Source: Limosilactobacillus coleohominis
GTDB taxonomy: Bacteria > Bacillota > Bacilli > Lactobacillales > Lactobacillaceae
NCBI RefSeq assembly: GCF_016901675.1
Contig: NZ_JACJKU010000009.1
Span: forward strand, 1-34,022
Length of the DNA: 34,022 nt
Direction: 5' to 3'
Position numbers and translations under genes: made by a program. Of the stretch, positions 1 to 7,405 are shown one piece after another; position 1 is the first letter of the stretch; every line of letters starts with the position of its first letter. The notes under the pieces were generated by a model. The model saw nothing but the letters and a program-made list of their open reading frames with translations, searched no databases and was not told the DNA's origin.

Positions 1-47
1 TAGGCAACCAAACACCGCTTCAGTATGAGCAGTATCTAGTTGCCTAG
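1..47 (+). pseudogene. C-terminal end of an IS3-family (IS150-like) transposase, cut by the window edge
   Basis: The first frame reads GNQTPLQYEQYLVA and then stops at 45-47. This resembles the extreme C-terminus of IS3-family OrfB transposases, which typically end with a TP-x-(E/Q)-Y segment after the integrase catalytic core. Only about 14 residues are visible, so the assignment leans on the IS150-like terminal repeat just downstream. Whether the full transposase is intact cannot be judged from this window. Confidence 0.35.
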
Positions 48-83
48 AAAAATATTTATTCAATTATTAAGCCAGAATATTCA

Positions 84-109
84 ACTTCCAACTTTTTGGG
101 TACACGTCA
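84..109 (+). repeat. Candidate terminal inverted repeat of an IS3/IS150-like element
   Basis: Read on the minus strand, this stretch contains TGTACCCAAAAAGTTGG, close to the TGTAC...ACCCAAAAAGTTGG ends typical of the IS150 group of IS3 elements. It lies 37 bases after the transposase stop, where the end of such an element is expected. The exact boundary is unclear (around 104 to 109), and the partner repeat is outside the window. Confidence 0.4.
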
Positions 110-217
110 ATGAGCAGGTCCTTAGGCCTTATTTTGGTTTCAGCTTGCATAATAAGCATAAATTGACAATAATAAATAGGTAAAGATTTCATAATTAGGA
201 TGGAAGGAACAATTAAA

Positions 218-925
218 ATGGATATTCTAGCAAATATGAAAGAAGTTCAGGAGCGAGTTGCTGCCGCTTGTAAACGCAGTAATCGTGATCCTAAAGAAGT
301 AACGATTTTACCAGTTAGCAAGAACCACCCCGCTGAAGATATTCAGACACTCTATGATGCTGGTTGGCGTGATTTTGGTGAAAATTATGTTCAAGAATTA
401 CGTAATAAGCATGATGAATTACCGGATGACATTCACTGGCATATGATTGGCCACTTACAACGGAATAAGGTTAAGTACATTGCTAGTTATATTCAAGCAA
501 TTCACTCAGTAGATACCATTAAGCTCCTTCATACCATTGAAAAAGAAGGACGGAAGGCGGACCGTGTGATTCCAGTGTTGATTGAAGTTAATGTAGGCCG
601 CGAAGAGAGTAAGTTTGGTGTAATGCCAGATCTAGAAGATTGTATGGCATTGGCAAACGAAGCCTTAGAGCTACCACACGTTAAGTTACGTGGCTTAATG
701 ACTAGTGCGCCATACTACGATGATGTAGAAAAGGATCGTTCAATTTTCCGGAAACTGAAGGAATTGCTCAACGATATGAATGCAGCCAATGACCAATTGC
801 AACTTGATGTTTTAAGTATGGGAATGACCCATGATTTTGAAATTGCAGTTGAAGAAGGCTCCACCTGTGTACGGGTTGGTACTGCCATTTTCGGTAAGCG
901 AGATTATTCCAACAAGGGTTACTAA
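218..925 (+). CDS. yggS: YggS-family pyridoxal-5'-phosphate homeostasis protein (PLPHP)
   Basis: A 235-residue cytosolic protein of the YggS/PROSC family. The family binds pyridoxal phosphate on a fold-type III TIM barrel and buffers the free cofactor; no catalytic reaction is established. The PLP lysine is Lys35 in the motif LPVSKNHP, and the C-terminal phosphate-binding block (LSMGMTHDFEIAVEEG followed by CVRVGTAIFG) is intact. Length is normal. I place the start at ATG 218 because GGAAGGAA at 202-209 is correctly spaced before it; an in-frame ATG at 200 overlaps that ribosome site. In many Firmicutes yggS sits with sepF and division genes. Here it stands alone between an IS end and a convergent transporter, so its usual cluster is broken. 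The strong hairpin at 945-980 ends the transcript. Confidence 0.93.
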   Translation: MDILANMKEVQERVAAACKRSNRDPKEVTILPVSKNHPAEDIQTLYDAGWRDFGENYVQELRNKHDELPDDIHWHMIGHLQRNKVKYIASYIQAIHSVDTIKLLHTIEKEGRKADRVIPVLIEVNVGREESKFGVMPDLEDCMALANEALELPHVKLRGLMTSAPYYDDVEKDRSIFRKLKELLNDMNAANDQLQLDVLSMGMTHDFEIAVEEGSTCVRVGTAIFGKRDYSNKGY

Positions 926-944
926 AATAACTAGTTCAATATAA

Positions 945-980
945 AAAGCCATGTTTGAAATCACCTTCAAACATGGCTTT
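945..980. terminator. Bidirectional rho-independent terminator between yggS and nhaC
   Basis: A perfect 15-base stem (AAAGCCATGTTTGAA, loop ATCACC, then its complement) has A and T runs at its outer ends. It lies between the convergent genes and can serve both. Confidence 0.9.
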
Positions 981-985
981 ATTGT

Positions 986-2407
986 TTATTCAGCTGAAGT
1001 ATTAAGAATTGAACTAGAATTGTTATCTGCTTCAGGAGCTTTTGAATCTTGCCACTTTAGTCCAACACCAGTAAAACCACTCAAGATTGAGAAGACTGGT
1101 GAAAGGAGACTAAAGAAAGTAAATGGTAAGAAGTGAAGAACTGGAACGCCAAGGGTTGAAGCTACGAACGATCCGGCAACACCCCATGGAATAAGGTAGT
1201 TAATAACACTACCACCATCTTCCAGTACCCGGCTTAATGCTAATGGGGAAAGGCCAATTCGCTTGAAGGCGCTCCGGAAAGCATTACCTGGGAGAATTAC
1301 TGAAAGGTATTGTTCACCAACGAAGAGGTTCACGCCAATTCCTGCGAAAATAGTAGTGGTAATCAAGCGACCTGGTTGCTTCAAACGATCAATTAATGGC
1401 TTCATAGCATTTTCAATGATTCCTTCATGCATCAGGATACCACCAAGGGCTAGTGTCATGATGATTAAGGAAACGGTGCCCATCATGCTAGCAATTCCAC
1501 CACGACTGAGCAGTGCATCAACAGCTTTGTTACCTGTGTGGGCAACGAATCCTGATTCAATCAGTGTTGCGAGCTTCTTAACTGCAAAACCAGGAGTTTC
1601 AACGAAGATCATCACAATTGATACTAGAATGTTAAGGAAAAGTGTTGGGATTGCAGGTAGCTTCCGCCATGCACAAACGAACATCAAAATGATTGGTAAG
1701 GCTGCCCACCAGGAAACTGAGAAGTTACTGGTTAGTACTTCTGATGTTTTAGCAATGCTGTTAACACTAGCACCCTTGTTAGTGAATCCGAGAACTGCGA
1801 ATAGGATTAGTGAAACCAAGAACGCTGGAATAGTAGTCCACATCATGTTTTTGATGTGAGCAAAGAGGTCGGAACCCGCAACTGCAGAAGCCAAGTTAGT
1901 CGAATCTGACAGTGGGGACATCTTATCACCGAAGACTGCTCCGGAGATGATGGCACCAGCGGTTAATGCTGGGTTGATTCCAAGGGTAGTCCCCATTCCA
2001 AAGAGTGCTAATCCAACAGTTGAAACGGTGGTAAATCCACTTCCGATGGCTAGTCCAACCAGTGAACAAACCAGGGATACAGAAGGGACAAAGAATTGAG
2101 CGCTAATCAGATGGAAGCCTAAGACCATTAATGATGGGATAATTCCAGCTTTGATCCAAACTGCAATCAAGCTCCCAATGAGAAGGAAAATAAAGATTGG
2201 AACAATGGCAGTTGAGATTCCTTCAGTAATTCCGGCAGTGATTTCTTTCCAAGAAACCTTGCGGAAAGCTAACCAGGCCATCAGGAGTCCAATTACTGTT
2301 AAGACAGGAACTTGTGGGGAAAGACCCAGGCCAATAACGCCTACTCCTAAAATGACTAACATAATAATTAAGATTGAGACTGATTCGTTAAACCCGATTT
2401 TTTTCAT
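986..2407 (-). CDS. nhaC: NhaC-family Na+/H+ antiporter-type transporter, probable tyrosine transporter
   Basis: A 473-residue integral membrane protein with about 11 or 12 hydrophobic segments. It carries the NhaC-family signature around FGDKMSPLSDSTNLAS in the middle and a second conserved block near GGSVINYLIPWGVAGSF. The family exchanges Na+ and H+, and some members are predicted amino-acid carriers. The upstream leader is a T-box whose specifier I read as UAC (tyrosine). Tyr-T-box-controlled NhaC homologues (YheL type) have been predicted to be tyrosine transporters, so tyrosine import is my inference. The start is ATG 2407 (ribosome site GAGG, 8 bases away). An in-frame GTG at 2416 overlaps that site and is unlikely. 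The start codon overlaps the stop of a 30-codon upstream ORF (ATGA), suggesting translational coupling. Confidence 0.85.
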   Translation of the reverse strand: MKKIGFNESVSILIIMLVILGVGVIGLGLSPQVPVLTVIGLLMAWLAFRKVSWKEITAGITEGISTAIVPIFIFLLIGSLIAVWIKAGIIPSLMVLGFHLISAQFFVPSVSLVCSLVGLAIGSGFTTVSTVGLALFGMGTTLGINPALTAGAIISGAVFGDKMSPLSDSTNLASAVAGSDLFAHIKNMMWTTIPAFLVSLILFAVLGFTNKGASVNSIAKTSEVLTSNFSVSWWAALPIILMFVCAWRKLPAIPTLFLNILVSIVMIFVETPGFAVKKLATLIESGFVAHTGNKAVDALLSRGGIASMMGTVSLIIMTLALGGILMHEGIIENAMKPLIDRLKQPGRLITTTIFAGIGVNLFVGEQYLSVILPGNAFRSAFKRIGLSPLALSRVLEDGGSVINYLIPWGVAGSFVASTLGVPVLHFLPFTFFSLLSPVFSILSGFTGVGLKWQDSKAPEADNNSSSILNTSAE

Positions 2408-2496
2408 AATTGACACCTCATAGTTGAAAATTTAATTAATTGCTTTTGTGAGTTAGTTGAGAATAGATCGTGCAGACTATATCGTTTGATTTCCAT
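2404..2496 (-). CDS. 30-codon ORF translationally coupled to nhaC, unknown function
   Basis: Between the T-box terminator and nhaC, an ATG at 2496-2494 follows a strong ribosome site (GGAGG, 8 bases away). It opens a 30-codon frame starting MEIKRYSLHDLF. Its TGA stop overlaps the nhaC ATG as ATGA (2407-2404). I do not recognise the product. It has no obvious membrane segment and holds one tyrosine codon (codon 6). The layout suggests it helps ribosomes load onto nhaC. It might be a functional small protein, or a decayed N-terminal remnant. Confidence 0.5.
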   Translation of the reverse strand: MEIKRYSLHDLFSTNSQKQLIKFSTMRCQL

Positions 2497-2510
2497 ATTG
2501 AATTCCTCCA

Positions 2511-2740
2511 AATAAAAAAGTCCTGGGAGAGTATACAACTCAACCAGGACGTATTACCGCGGTACCACCTAGCTAGAAAGCTCTGAATGACTTTCCACCT
2601 CGTATTGGTTGCTAACGGTACCAATGGATCCGTACAAGCGGTAATTCGATTACATGTCCTGCCTGGTTTGCATCAACCACCAGTTTTCTGAACATTGAGA
2701 CGTGCAATCTACTGATTTGATTACTTGTAAAATTTGATTG
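2511..2740 (-). promoter_or_regulatory. T-box riboswitch leader, predicted specifier UAC (tyrosine)
   Basis: On the minus strand the conserved T-box sequence AGGTGGTACCGCG lies at 2570-2558. It is followed by a terminator stem (GTCCTGG paired with CCAGGAC) and a T run at 2550-2511. Upstream, the base of stem I pairs ACAAG with CTTGT. The 5' side of the specifier loop contains AGTAGA, and the 3' side reads CGAATTACCG. Aligned with known leaders, where GAA plus one base precedes the codon, the specifier is TAC at 2643-2641. T-boxes bind uncharged tRNA and then form the antiterminator, so the downstream transporter should be turned on when charged tRNA-Tyr runs low. The T-box itself is certain; the codon reading is an inference. 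Neighbouring readings would be TTA (Leu) or ACC (Thr). Confidence 0.92.
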
Positions 2741-2745
2741 TTGTT

Positions 2746-2774
2746 AATATATCATTCAAAATTAGAAAATGCAA
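2746..2774 (-). promoter_or_regulatory. Sigma-A promoter of the T-box/nhaC transcript
   Basis: TTGCAT (2774-2769) and TATATT (2751-2746) are separated by 17 bases on the minus strand. The predicted start near 2739 is just before stem I of the T-box leader. Confidence 0.6.
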
Positions 2775-2809
2775 TAATAAAATTAGAAAAATCTCATAAT
2801 TAATTAAAA

Positions 2810-3646
2810 TTATTTTTCAAAGCCAATCATTAAACCACCATTTTCCGCATAATAGGAGCAAAGAGCACCACACGTTGAAATGGTAATAATAGCACTAGGA
2901 AAGACGGTCGAAATTGCTTTCGCCATTGCTTCAGCGTTGTCGCGACTATTCACATGATCGATCATTACGCGTCCGCCGTCATATCCTTGTTTCACCATGA
3001 CTTTAGTTAATTTGGCGAACATTTTCTTGCTGCCACGGAGTTTTCCTAACATTTGGAATTCTCCAGCATCACTAGCAGTTCCATAAATGTGGAGATTAAG
3101 CAGGTTAGTCAGTTTAGCAATTGTTGGACTGATCCGACCGTTATTTGCTAAATTATCCAGTTCTTCCAAAACAAATAATAGATCAGTTTGTTGAATTTGC
3201 TGGTCCACCATCTTAATAATGTCATCAAAAGAGTAACCATGATTAATTAATACGGCTAGTTGTGAGGCTAGTAACCTGATTTGTGGGCCAGCCGATTTAG
3301 TATCGAAAACATGAATTTTTGTATTTGGATGATCATTCATATATATTTCTGCAGCCTGAACCGCTGCATTGTATGATCCAGAGAGGGCACTGGTAATGGT
3401 TAGGACGAAAATTTCATCTGCTCCCTCAAAGGCCTGTAGCCAACTTCCCATGTTTGGACATGAAGACGAAGTGGCCGTTTTAGTGTTTTTTAATGCGGAC
3501 AGGAAATTATTCAAGTCCAGTTGGTCATCATCAGCCCATGATTGTCCATTGACCATCACTGTTAATGGGACATTGACGTGTTCAACCCCACCAATGATTT
3601 CGCTAAAAGAGTTTGCTCCAGAGTCGGTTACAATTTTAACCGTCAT
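2810..3646 (-). CDS. DegV-family fatty-acid-binding protein
   Basis: A 278-residue cytosolic protein with the DegV fold. The N-terminus MTVKIVTDSGANS carries the conserved TDS segment, and the middle has the family SALSGSYNAA-type block near residue 87. DegV (FakB-like) proteins bind a single fatty acid; FakB partners present it to the kinase FakA for phosphorylation. No fakA lies nearby, so the partner would be elsewhere. A ribosome site GAGGTAA precedes the ATG at 3646. It has its own promoter at 3678-3706 and is divergent from the DUF1836 gene. It does not share a transcript with nhaC, whose promoter begins just after its stop. Confidence 0.85.
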   Translation of the reverse strand: MTVKIVTDSGANSFSEIIGGVEHVNVPLTVMVNGQSWADDDQLDLNNFLSALKNTKTATSSSCPNMGSWLQAFEGADEIFVLTITSALSGSYNAAVQAAEIYMNDHPNTKIHVFDTKSAGPQIRLLASQLAVLINHGYSFDDIIKMVDQQIQQTDLLFVLEELDNLANNGRISPTIAKLTNLLNLHIYGTASDAGEFQMLGKLRGSKKMFAKLTKVMVKQGYDGGRVMIDHVNSRDNAEAMAKAISTVFPSAIITISTCGALCSYYAENGGLMIGFEK

Positions 3647-3677
3647 GATAAATTACCTCGTTTAAAAATTTTTTATC

Positions 3678-3706
3678 ATCATATTCGTTTTTAATATCTT
3701 TGTCAA
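3678..3706 (-). promoter_or_regulatory. Sigma-A promoter of degV
   Basis: TTGACA (3706-3701) and TATGAT (3683-3678) with a 17-base spacer on the minus strand, about 30 bases before the start codon. This is near consensus. Confidence 0.75.
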
Positions 3707-3737
3707 CGGTTTTTGAAAAACTGTTGAACAGATTATG

Positions 3738-3767
3738 TTGACAGGCTAAGGAGAAAATCGCTAGAAT
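3738..3767 (+). promoter_or_regulatory. Sigma-A promoter of the DUF1836 gene
   Basis: TTGACA (3738-3743) and TAGAAT (3762-3767) with an 18-base spacer, divergent from the degV promoter. The ribosome site AGGAGG follows at about 3777. Confidence 0.65.
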
Positions 3768-3790
3768 AGGTGACTAGGAGGAACGTTTGA

Positions 3791-4273
3791 ATGAACTCAG
3801 AAGAAACAAAATCATTTGCGCTGCCGCAATATCATGAAATTCCAGATATGGGTCTTTATTTGAAACAAGTCGTGACATATATTCAGCAGTGTGTGGCACC
3901 TTTTAAAAACGTCAAAGTAACGAGCTCTATGATTAGCAATTATGTTAAACACCAGTTGGTTGCCAAGCCCCAGCATAAGCTATACCGCCGGGATCAAATA
4001 GCACAATTACTATTTATTGTGATTGCCAAACATGTTCTAGAACAGCGGCATTTAAAGCAGGCCATTCACATTCAAGAGGATAGCTATAGTACTGAAGTTG
4101 CTTATAATTATTTTGTTCAAGAATTAAATAACGTGACCCGGTACGTCTTCGGTTATCAAAAAGACTTGAAAGAAATTGGACAAGAAAATACGAAGCAAAA
4201 GCAGATGTTGCGAAATTTAATTATGGCCTTTGCCTATCAAGAATATCTCGAATATTTTTTTGAGCAGGCCTAA
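3791..4273 (+). CDS. DUF1836 domain protein, putative MerR-like DNA-binding regulator
   Basis: A 160-residue soluble protein matching the DUF1836 family. The region MISNYVKHQLVAKPQHKLYRR (about residues 47-67) is the family hallmark, where a helix-turn-helix-like segment is followed by a conserved block ending YRRDQIAQLL. Members are thought to bind DNA through a MerR-like winged helix, but the targets are generally unknown. A good ribosome site (AGGAGG) precedes ATG 3791. The next gene, the isomerase paralogue, starts 75 bases downstream without a visible terminator between them, so the two may be co-transcribed. Confidence 0.8.
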   Translation: MNSEETKSFALPQYHEIPDMGLYLKQVVTYIQQCVAPFKNVKVTSSMISNYVKHQLVAKPQHKLYRRDQIAQLLFIVIAKHVLEQRHLKQAIHIQEDSYSTEVAYNYFVQELNNVTRYVFGYQKDLKEIGQENTKQKQMLRNLIMAFAYQEYLEYFFEQA

Positions 4274-4348
4274 CTAAATTAGTTTCATCAAAGTAACAGA
4301 GAGAGTAAAATTTAAATGACGCATTTGAAAAACGAATGGAGGGATAAC

Positions 4349-5113
4349 ATGCGCAAACCATTTATCGTTGCTAACTGGAAGATGCATAAGACTGTTCAAG
4401 AATCCGTTAGCTTTGTCAAAGCAATTCGAGATCATTTACCGGATCCAAAGAAGGTTGAAGTTGGGATTGCGGGACAGGCTTTTGCTCTGTACAGTATGAA
4501 AGAAGCAGCGGGCAAATCGGGACTTCGCATTATTGCTCAAAATGGTGCACCTCAACTTTCAGGGCCATTTACTGGTGAAATTAGTATGCGCGGACTCAGC
4601 CAAGCTGGAGTTAGCCACGTCATGCTTGGTCACATTGAACGGCGTCGGTTATTTAATGAAACCAACGAAGCAGTTCATCAAAAGGTGGAAACGGCCATTG
4701 CAACCGGCCTAACCCCAATTATTTGTACTGATGAAACAATGGTGCAACGCGAAATGAATGGTGAAATCCATTACGTCTTGAAACAGCTGCAAAGCGTTCT
4801 GCATGGTGTTTCATTGGATCAAATTCGGGATGTCATTATTTCATATGAACCTAGCTGGGCAGTTGGTGTTGGGCAACGAGCTAATACTGCTTTGGCTGAA
4901 GAAGGGTGTCGTCAAATTAGGCGGATGATTGCGGATGTTTATACATATGAAATTGCGGATAAGATTCGAATCCTCTATGGTGGCAGTGTTAATCCCAAAA
5001 ACATTCAAGAAATCATGTCCAAGCCTGACATCGATGGTGTTTTAATTGGTCGTGCTAGTCTGGATGTTGACAATTTCTTAGCGATGGCTAATTATCAAAA
5101 ACAAGATAAGTAA
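4349..5113 (+). CDS. Divergent triosephosphate isomerase paralogue
   Basis: A 254-residue TIM-barrel protein of the triosephosphate isomerase family, which interconverts dihydroxyacetone phosphate and glyceraldehyde 3-phosphate. Catalytic positions Asn9, Lys11 (NWKMH), His95 and Glu167 (YEPSWAVG) are present, as is the phosphate loop YGGS (210-213). However, the almost invariant serine after His95 is replaced by Ile96 (GHIERR rather than GHSERR), the usual CVGE segment is CTDE, and loop 6 reads VGVGQRAN. It therefore looks like a second, specialised TIM rather than the glycolytic enzyme, which normally sits with gap, pgk and eno. The substrate could be another phosphorylated sugar. The start at 4349 is chosen for the GGAGGG 7 bases upstream; an in-frame ATG at 4316 has only a weak site. 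Confidence 0.85.
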   Translation: MRKPFIVANWKMHKTVQESVSFVKAIRDHLPDPKKVEVGIAGQAFALYSMKEAAGKSGLRIIAQNGAPQLSGPFTGEISMRGLSQAGVSHVMLGHIERRRLFNETNEAVHQKVETAIATGLTPIICTDETMVQREMNGEIHYVLKQLQSVLHGVSLDQIRDVIISYEPSWAVGVGQRANTALAEEGCRQIRRMIADVYTYEIADKIRILYGGSVNPKNIQEIMSKPDIDGVLIGRASLDVDNFLAMANYQKQDK

Positions 5114-5118
5114 AAAAG

Positions 5119-5147
5119 ATCCCTACTAAATTTGAGTAGGGATTTTT
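5119..5147 (+). terminator. Rho-independent terminator after the isomerase paralogue
   Basis: Stem ATCCCTACT paired with AGTAGGGAT followed by TTTTT, beginning six bases after the stop codon. Confidence 0.88.
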
Positions 5148-5166
5148 ATTAGAAAGAGGAATAAAA

Positions 5167-5850
5167 ATGAGTTGGAAACCTTCAGAAGCACGGAGCTTAG
5201 CAGTAGCCTTAACTTTTAGTGGTGGCTTCATTGATGCTTATACATATATTCAACGTGGTCATACCCTTTCGGCGGGGCAAACCGGGAACGTAATTTTCTT
5301 TGCATCATCATTAGCCAGTCATAATGTGATGGGGATGCTGAACCGACTGAGCACATTCGTGGCCTTTGTAATTGGCTTAGGGTTAGTAGGTTACTTGCAT
5401 TCCCATATGAAAACCCACTATTGGCGTGGCATTTGTTTATTTCCAATTCTGATCATTTGTGGAATTATTGGTTTCCTGCCTAAATCAGTGCCCAATTATT
5501 ATATTGTGCCAGCCATTGCGTTTGGATTGGCCATGCAAAATGCATCTTTCAGTAAAATCCAGGGGATGGCATACAACAATGTCTTTACGACGGGGAATCT
5601 AAAGAATTCTGTCGTTGCCTGGAGTGCTTACTTTTTTGGTGAGGACAAGAAACAGTATAATGCGGCCGTTAATTACATGTTATTGGTAGTCGCCTTTGCC
5701 TTAGGAGCCATTGTGTCGGCGATTTTCCAGAGAGCTTTGGGGATTAGGACAATCTGGCTCGCTATTATCTTGCTAGGCACTATTAACACAATTTACCTAT
5801 TCAAACTCCGTCATATATATACAGCTGATAAGGCTGATGTTAGTAAATAA
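5167..5850 (+). CDS. YoaK/DUF1275-family membrane protein
   Basis: A 227-residue polytopic membrane protein with about six hydrophobic segments. The N-terminal signature GGFIDAYTYIQRGH followed by QTGN (about residues 19-40) is diagnostic of the YoaK/DUF1275 family. The function of this family is not established; transport is often guessed. A ribosome site (AAAGAGGA) lies 5 bases before the ATG. It follows a terminator and precedes a 247-base AT-rich gap, so it is probably monocistronic. Confidence 0.85.
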   Translation: MSWKPSEARSLAVALTFSGGFIDAYTYIQRGHTLSAGQTGNVIFFASSLASHNVMGMLNRLSTFVAFVIGLGLVGYLHSHMKTHYWRGICLFPILIICGIIGFLPKSVPNYYIVPAIAFGLAMQNASFSKIQGMAYNNVFTTGNLKNSVVAWSAYFFGEDKKQYNAAVNYMLLVVAFALGAIVSAIFQRALGIRTIWLAIILLGTINTIYLFKLRHIYTADKADVSK

Positions 5851-5889
5851 AAAATTTTTTAAATTATTTTGTGAAAATTAAATCACATA

Positions 5890-5903
5890 TTAAACCGCTT
5901 ACA
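5890..5903 (+). promoter_or_regulatory. Candidate cre (CcpA) site upstream of the glycerate operon
   Basis: TTAAACCGCTTACA matches the cre consensus TGNAANCGNTNNCA at eight of nine fixed positions (T instead of G at position 2). It lies about 155 bases upstream of the predicted -10 element, so its role is uncertain. The rest of 5851-6097 is AT-rich and shows no gene. Confidence 0.35.
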
Positions 5904-6021
5904 TACAACTATATCAATGCTAATTAATTACTAATAATCATATGGTATTAATAACATCATCTAATGTATACCAATCTAATTTAAATGGTAACTTTATAAC
6001 GTTTTACCTCATTTAATGTAG

Positions 6022-6050
6022 TTGTATTCACAAAGTGACGTGACTATACT
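6022..6050 (+). promoter_or_regulatory. Promoter of the glycerate permease/kinase operon
   Basis: TTGTAT (6022-6027) and TATACT (6045-6050), 17-base spacer, 48 bases before the ATG. Two near-identical 12-base direct repeats (TCATYTAATGTA at 5957-5968 and 6009-6020), 52 bases apart, lie just upstream and could be activator sites. Confidence 0.6.
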
Positions 6051-6097
6051 CACGGTATAGGCAAATTTATTAGACAATCATTGAGGGAGATGTAAAT

Positions 6098-7393
6098 ATG
6101 ATTGTTTCTTGGTGGGGAGCCTTAATTGGGTTAGCCATTGCAATTATTCTAATTCTCCGCAAAGTTGATGCGGTTTATTCTTTGTTTATCGGTGCAATTT
6201 TGGGGTCACTAATTGGTGGCGCTAACTTAATGCAAACCGTAAACATTTTAGTCAAGGGTTCCCAGAGTGTTATGGGGACCGTTGTAAGAGTCTTAGCAGC
6301 TGGTGTTTTAGCCGGTGTCATGATGGATTCCGGTGCTGCTAACACGATTGCGCGGACAATTGTTGACCGTTTGGGAGACCGGATGGCAATTTTAGCATTG
6401 TCCTTAGCGACAATGATTATTACAGCCGTCGGTGTATTTATCCCGGTTGCGGTTTTGATTGTAGCGCCAATTGCACTAGAAGTTGGTGAACGGAGTCACA
6501 TTTCCAAGTTAGCACTGCTAGTTGCACTATCTGGTGGTGGTAAGGCTGGTAACATTATTTCACCAAACGCCAACACCATTGCTGCTGCTAAAGGTTTCGG
6601 TCTGAACTTGTCTCAAGTAATGATTGCTGACTTTATCCCAGCTGTTGTAGGCTTAATTGTTACGGTAATCGTTGCTTCATTAATTAAGCATAAGGGTGAT
6701 GCGGTAGTAAAAGCCGATCTTGCTGATAATCCAAAGATCGAAAAAGATGATTTGCCATCATTGGGAGCATCATTAGTTACTCCAATTATTGCGGTCATCT
6801 TGTTACTAATTAACCCATTGGGTCAGATTCTTCATGTTCACTGGATGAGCACTATTGATCTGGATGCCACTTATGTTTTGCCATTTGCTGCCATTATTGG
6901 GGCATTGGCAATGCACAAGGGTCGTCATATTCGCTCATACGCCCAAACTGGGATGACTAAGATGACACCAGTTGTAATGATTTTAATTGGTGCTGGTGCC
7001 ATTGGTGCCACCATTACGCAGTCAAGTTTGCCACAATTACTGATTTCAGCAATTAAGGTTAGCCACATTTCAGGGGTATTCTTGGCACCACTATCTGGTA
7101 TTTTAATGGCCGGAGCTGCTGCTTCTACCTCTACTGGTGTTATCTTGGCTACTGGTTCATTCTCCAAGGCAATCTTGGGCTTCGGTGTTCAACCACTGGC
7201 TGCCGCCGCAATGGTACACACTGGTGCGATTGTGATTGATGAATTACCACAAGGTAACTACTTCCACGTTACTGCCAATGCGATGAATATGGATATCAAG
7301 CAACGTTCTCAAGGTATCCTTTATGAAGCTATCTGTGGTGGTTCAGCTTGTTTGACTGCAACCATTCTGTATGGTTTCTTGCACTTAATCTAG
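6098..7393 (+). CDS. GntP-family permease, probable glycerate/sugar-acid:H+ symporter
   Basis: A 431-residue integral membrane protein with about 12 hydrophobic segments and the GntP-family pattern. This includes the glycine-rich LSGGGKAGNIISPNAN block near residues 147-162 and the C-terminal HTGAIVIDELPQGNYFH block. GntP proteins import gluconate and related sugar acids with protons. The next gene is a glycerate kinase whose ribosome site overlaps this gene's stop codon, so the two are one operon and glycerate is the most likely cargo. The ribosome site is GAGGGAG, spaced 8 bases. Alternatives are gluconate or another hydroxy acid. Confidence 0.87.
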   Translation: MIVSWWGALIGLAIAIILILRKVDAVYSLFIGAILGSLIGGANLMQTVNILVKGSQSVMGTVVRVLAAGVLAGVMMDSGAANTIARTIVDRLGDRMAILALSLATMIITAVGVFIPVAVLIVAPIALEVGERSHISKLALLVALSGGGKAGNIISPNANTIAAAKGFGLNLSQVMIADFIPAVVGLIVTVIVASLIKHKGDAVVKADLADNPKIEKDDLPSLGASLVTPIIAVILLLINPLGQILHVHWMSTIDLDATYVLPFAAIIGALAMHKGRHIRSYAQTGMTKMTPVVMILIGAGAIGATITQSSLPQLLISAIKVSHISGVFLAPLSGILMAGAAASTSTGVILATGSFSKAILGFGVQPLAAAAMVHTGAIVIDELPQGNYFHVTANAMNMDIKQRSQGILYEAICGGSACLTATILYGFLHLI

Positions 7394-7405
7394 GAGGTGC
7401 GCGTG

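Noticed and set aside
2436-2624. 62-codon ORF on the minus strand
   Set aside because: It runs through the T-box antiterminator and terminator, whose RNA structure explains the sequence; it has no ribosome site.
4316-4348. Upstream start for the isomerase paralogue adding 11 residues
   Set aside because: The extension would cover the strong GGAGGG site before ATG 4349, and family members start at that point.
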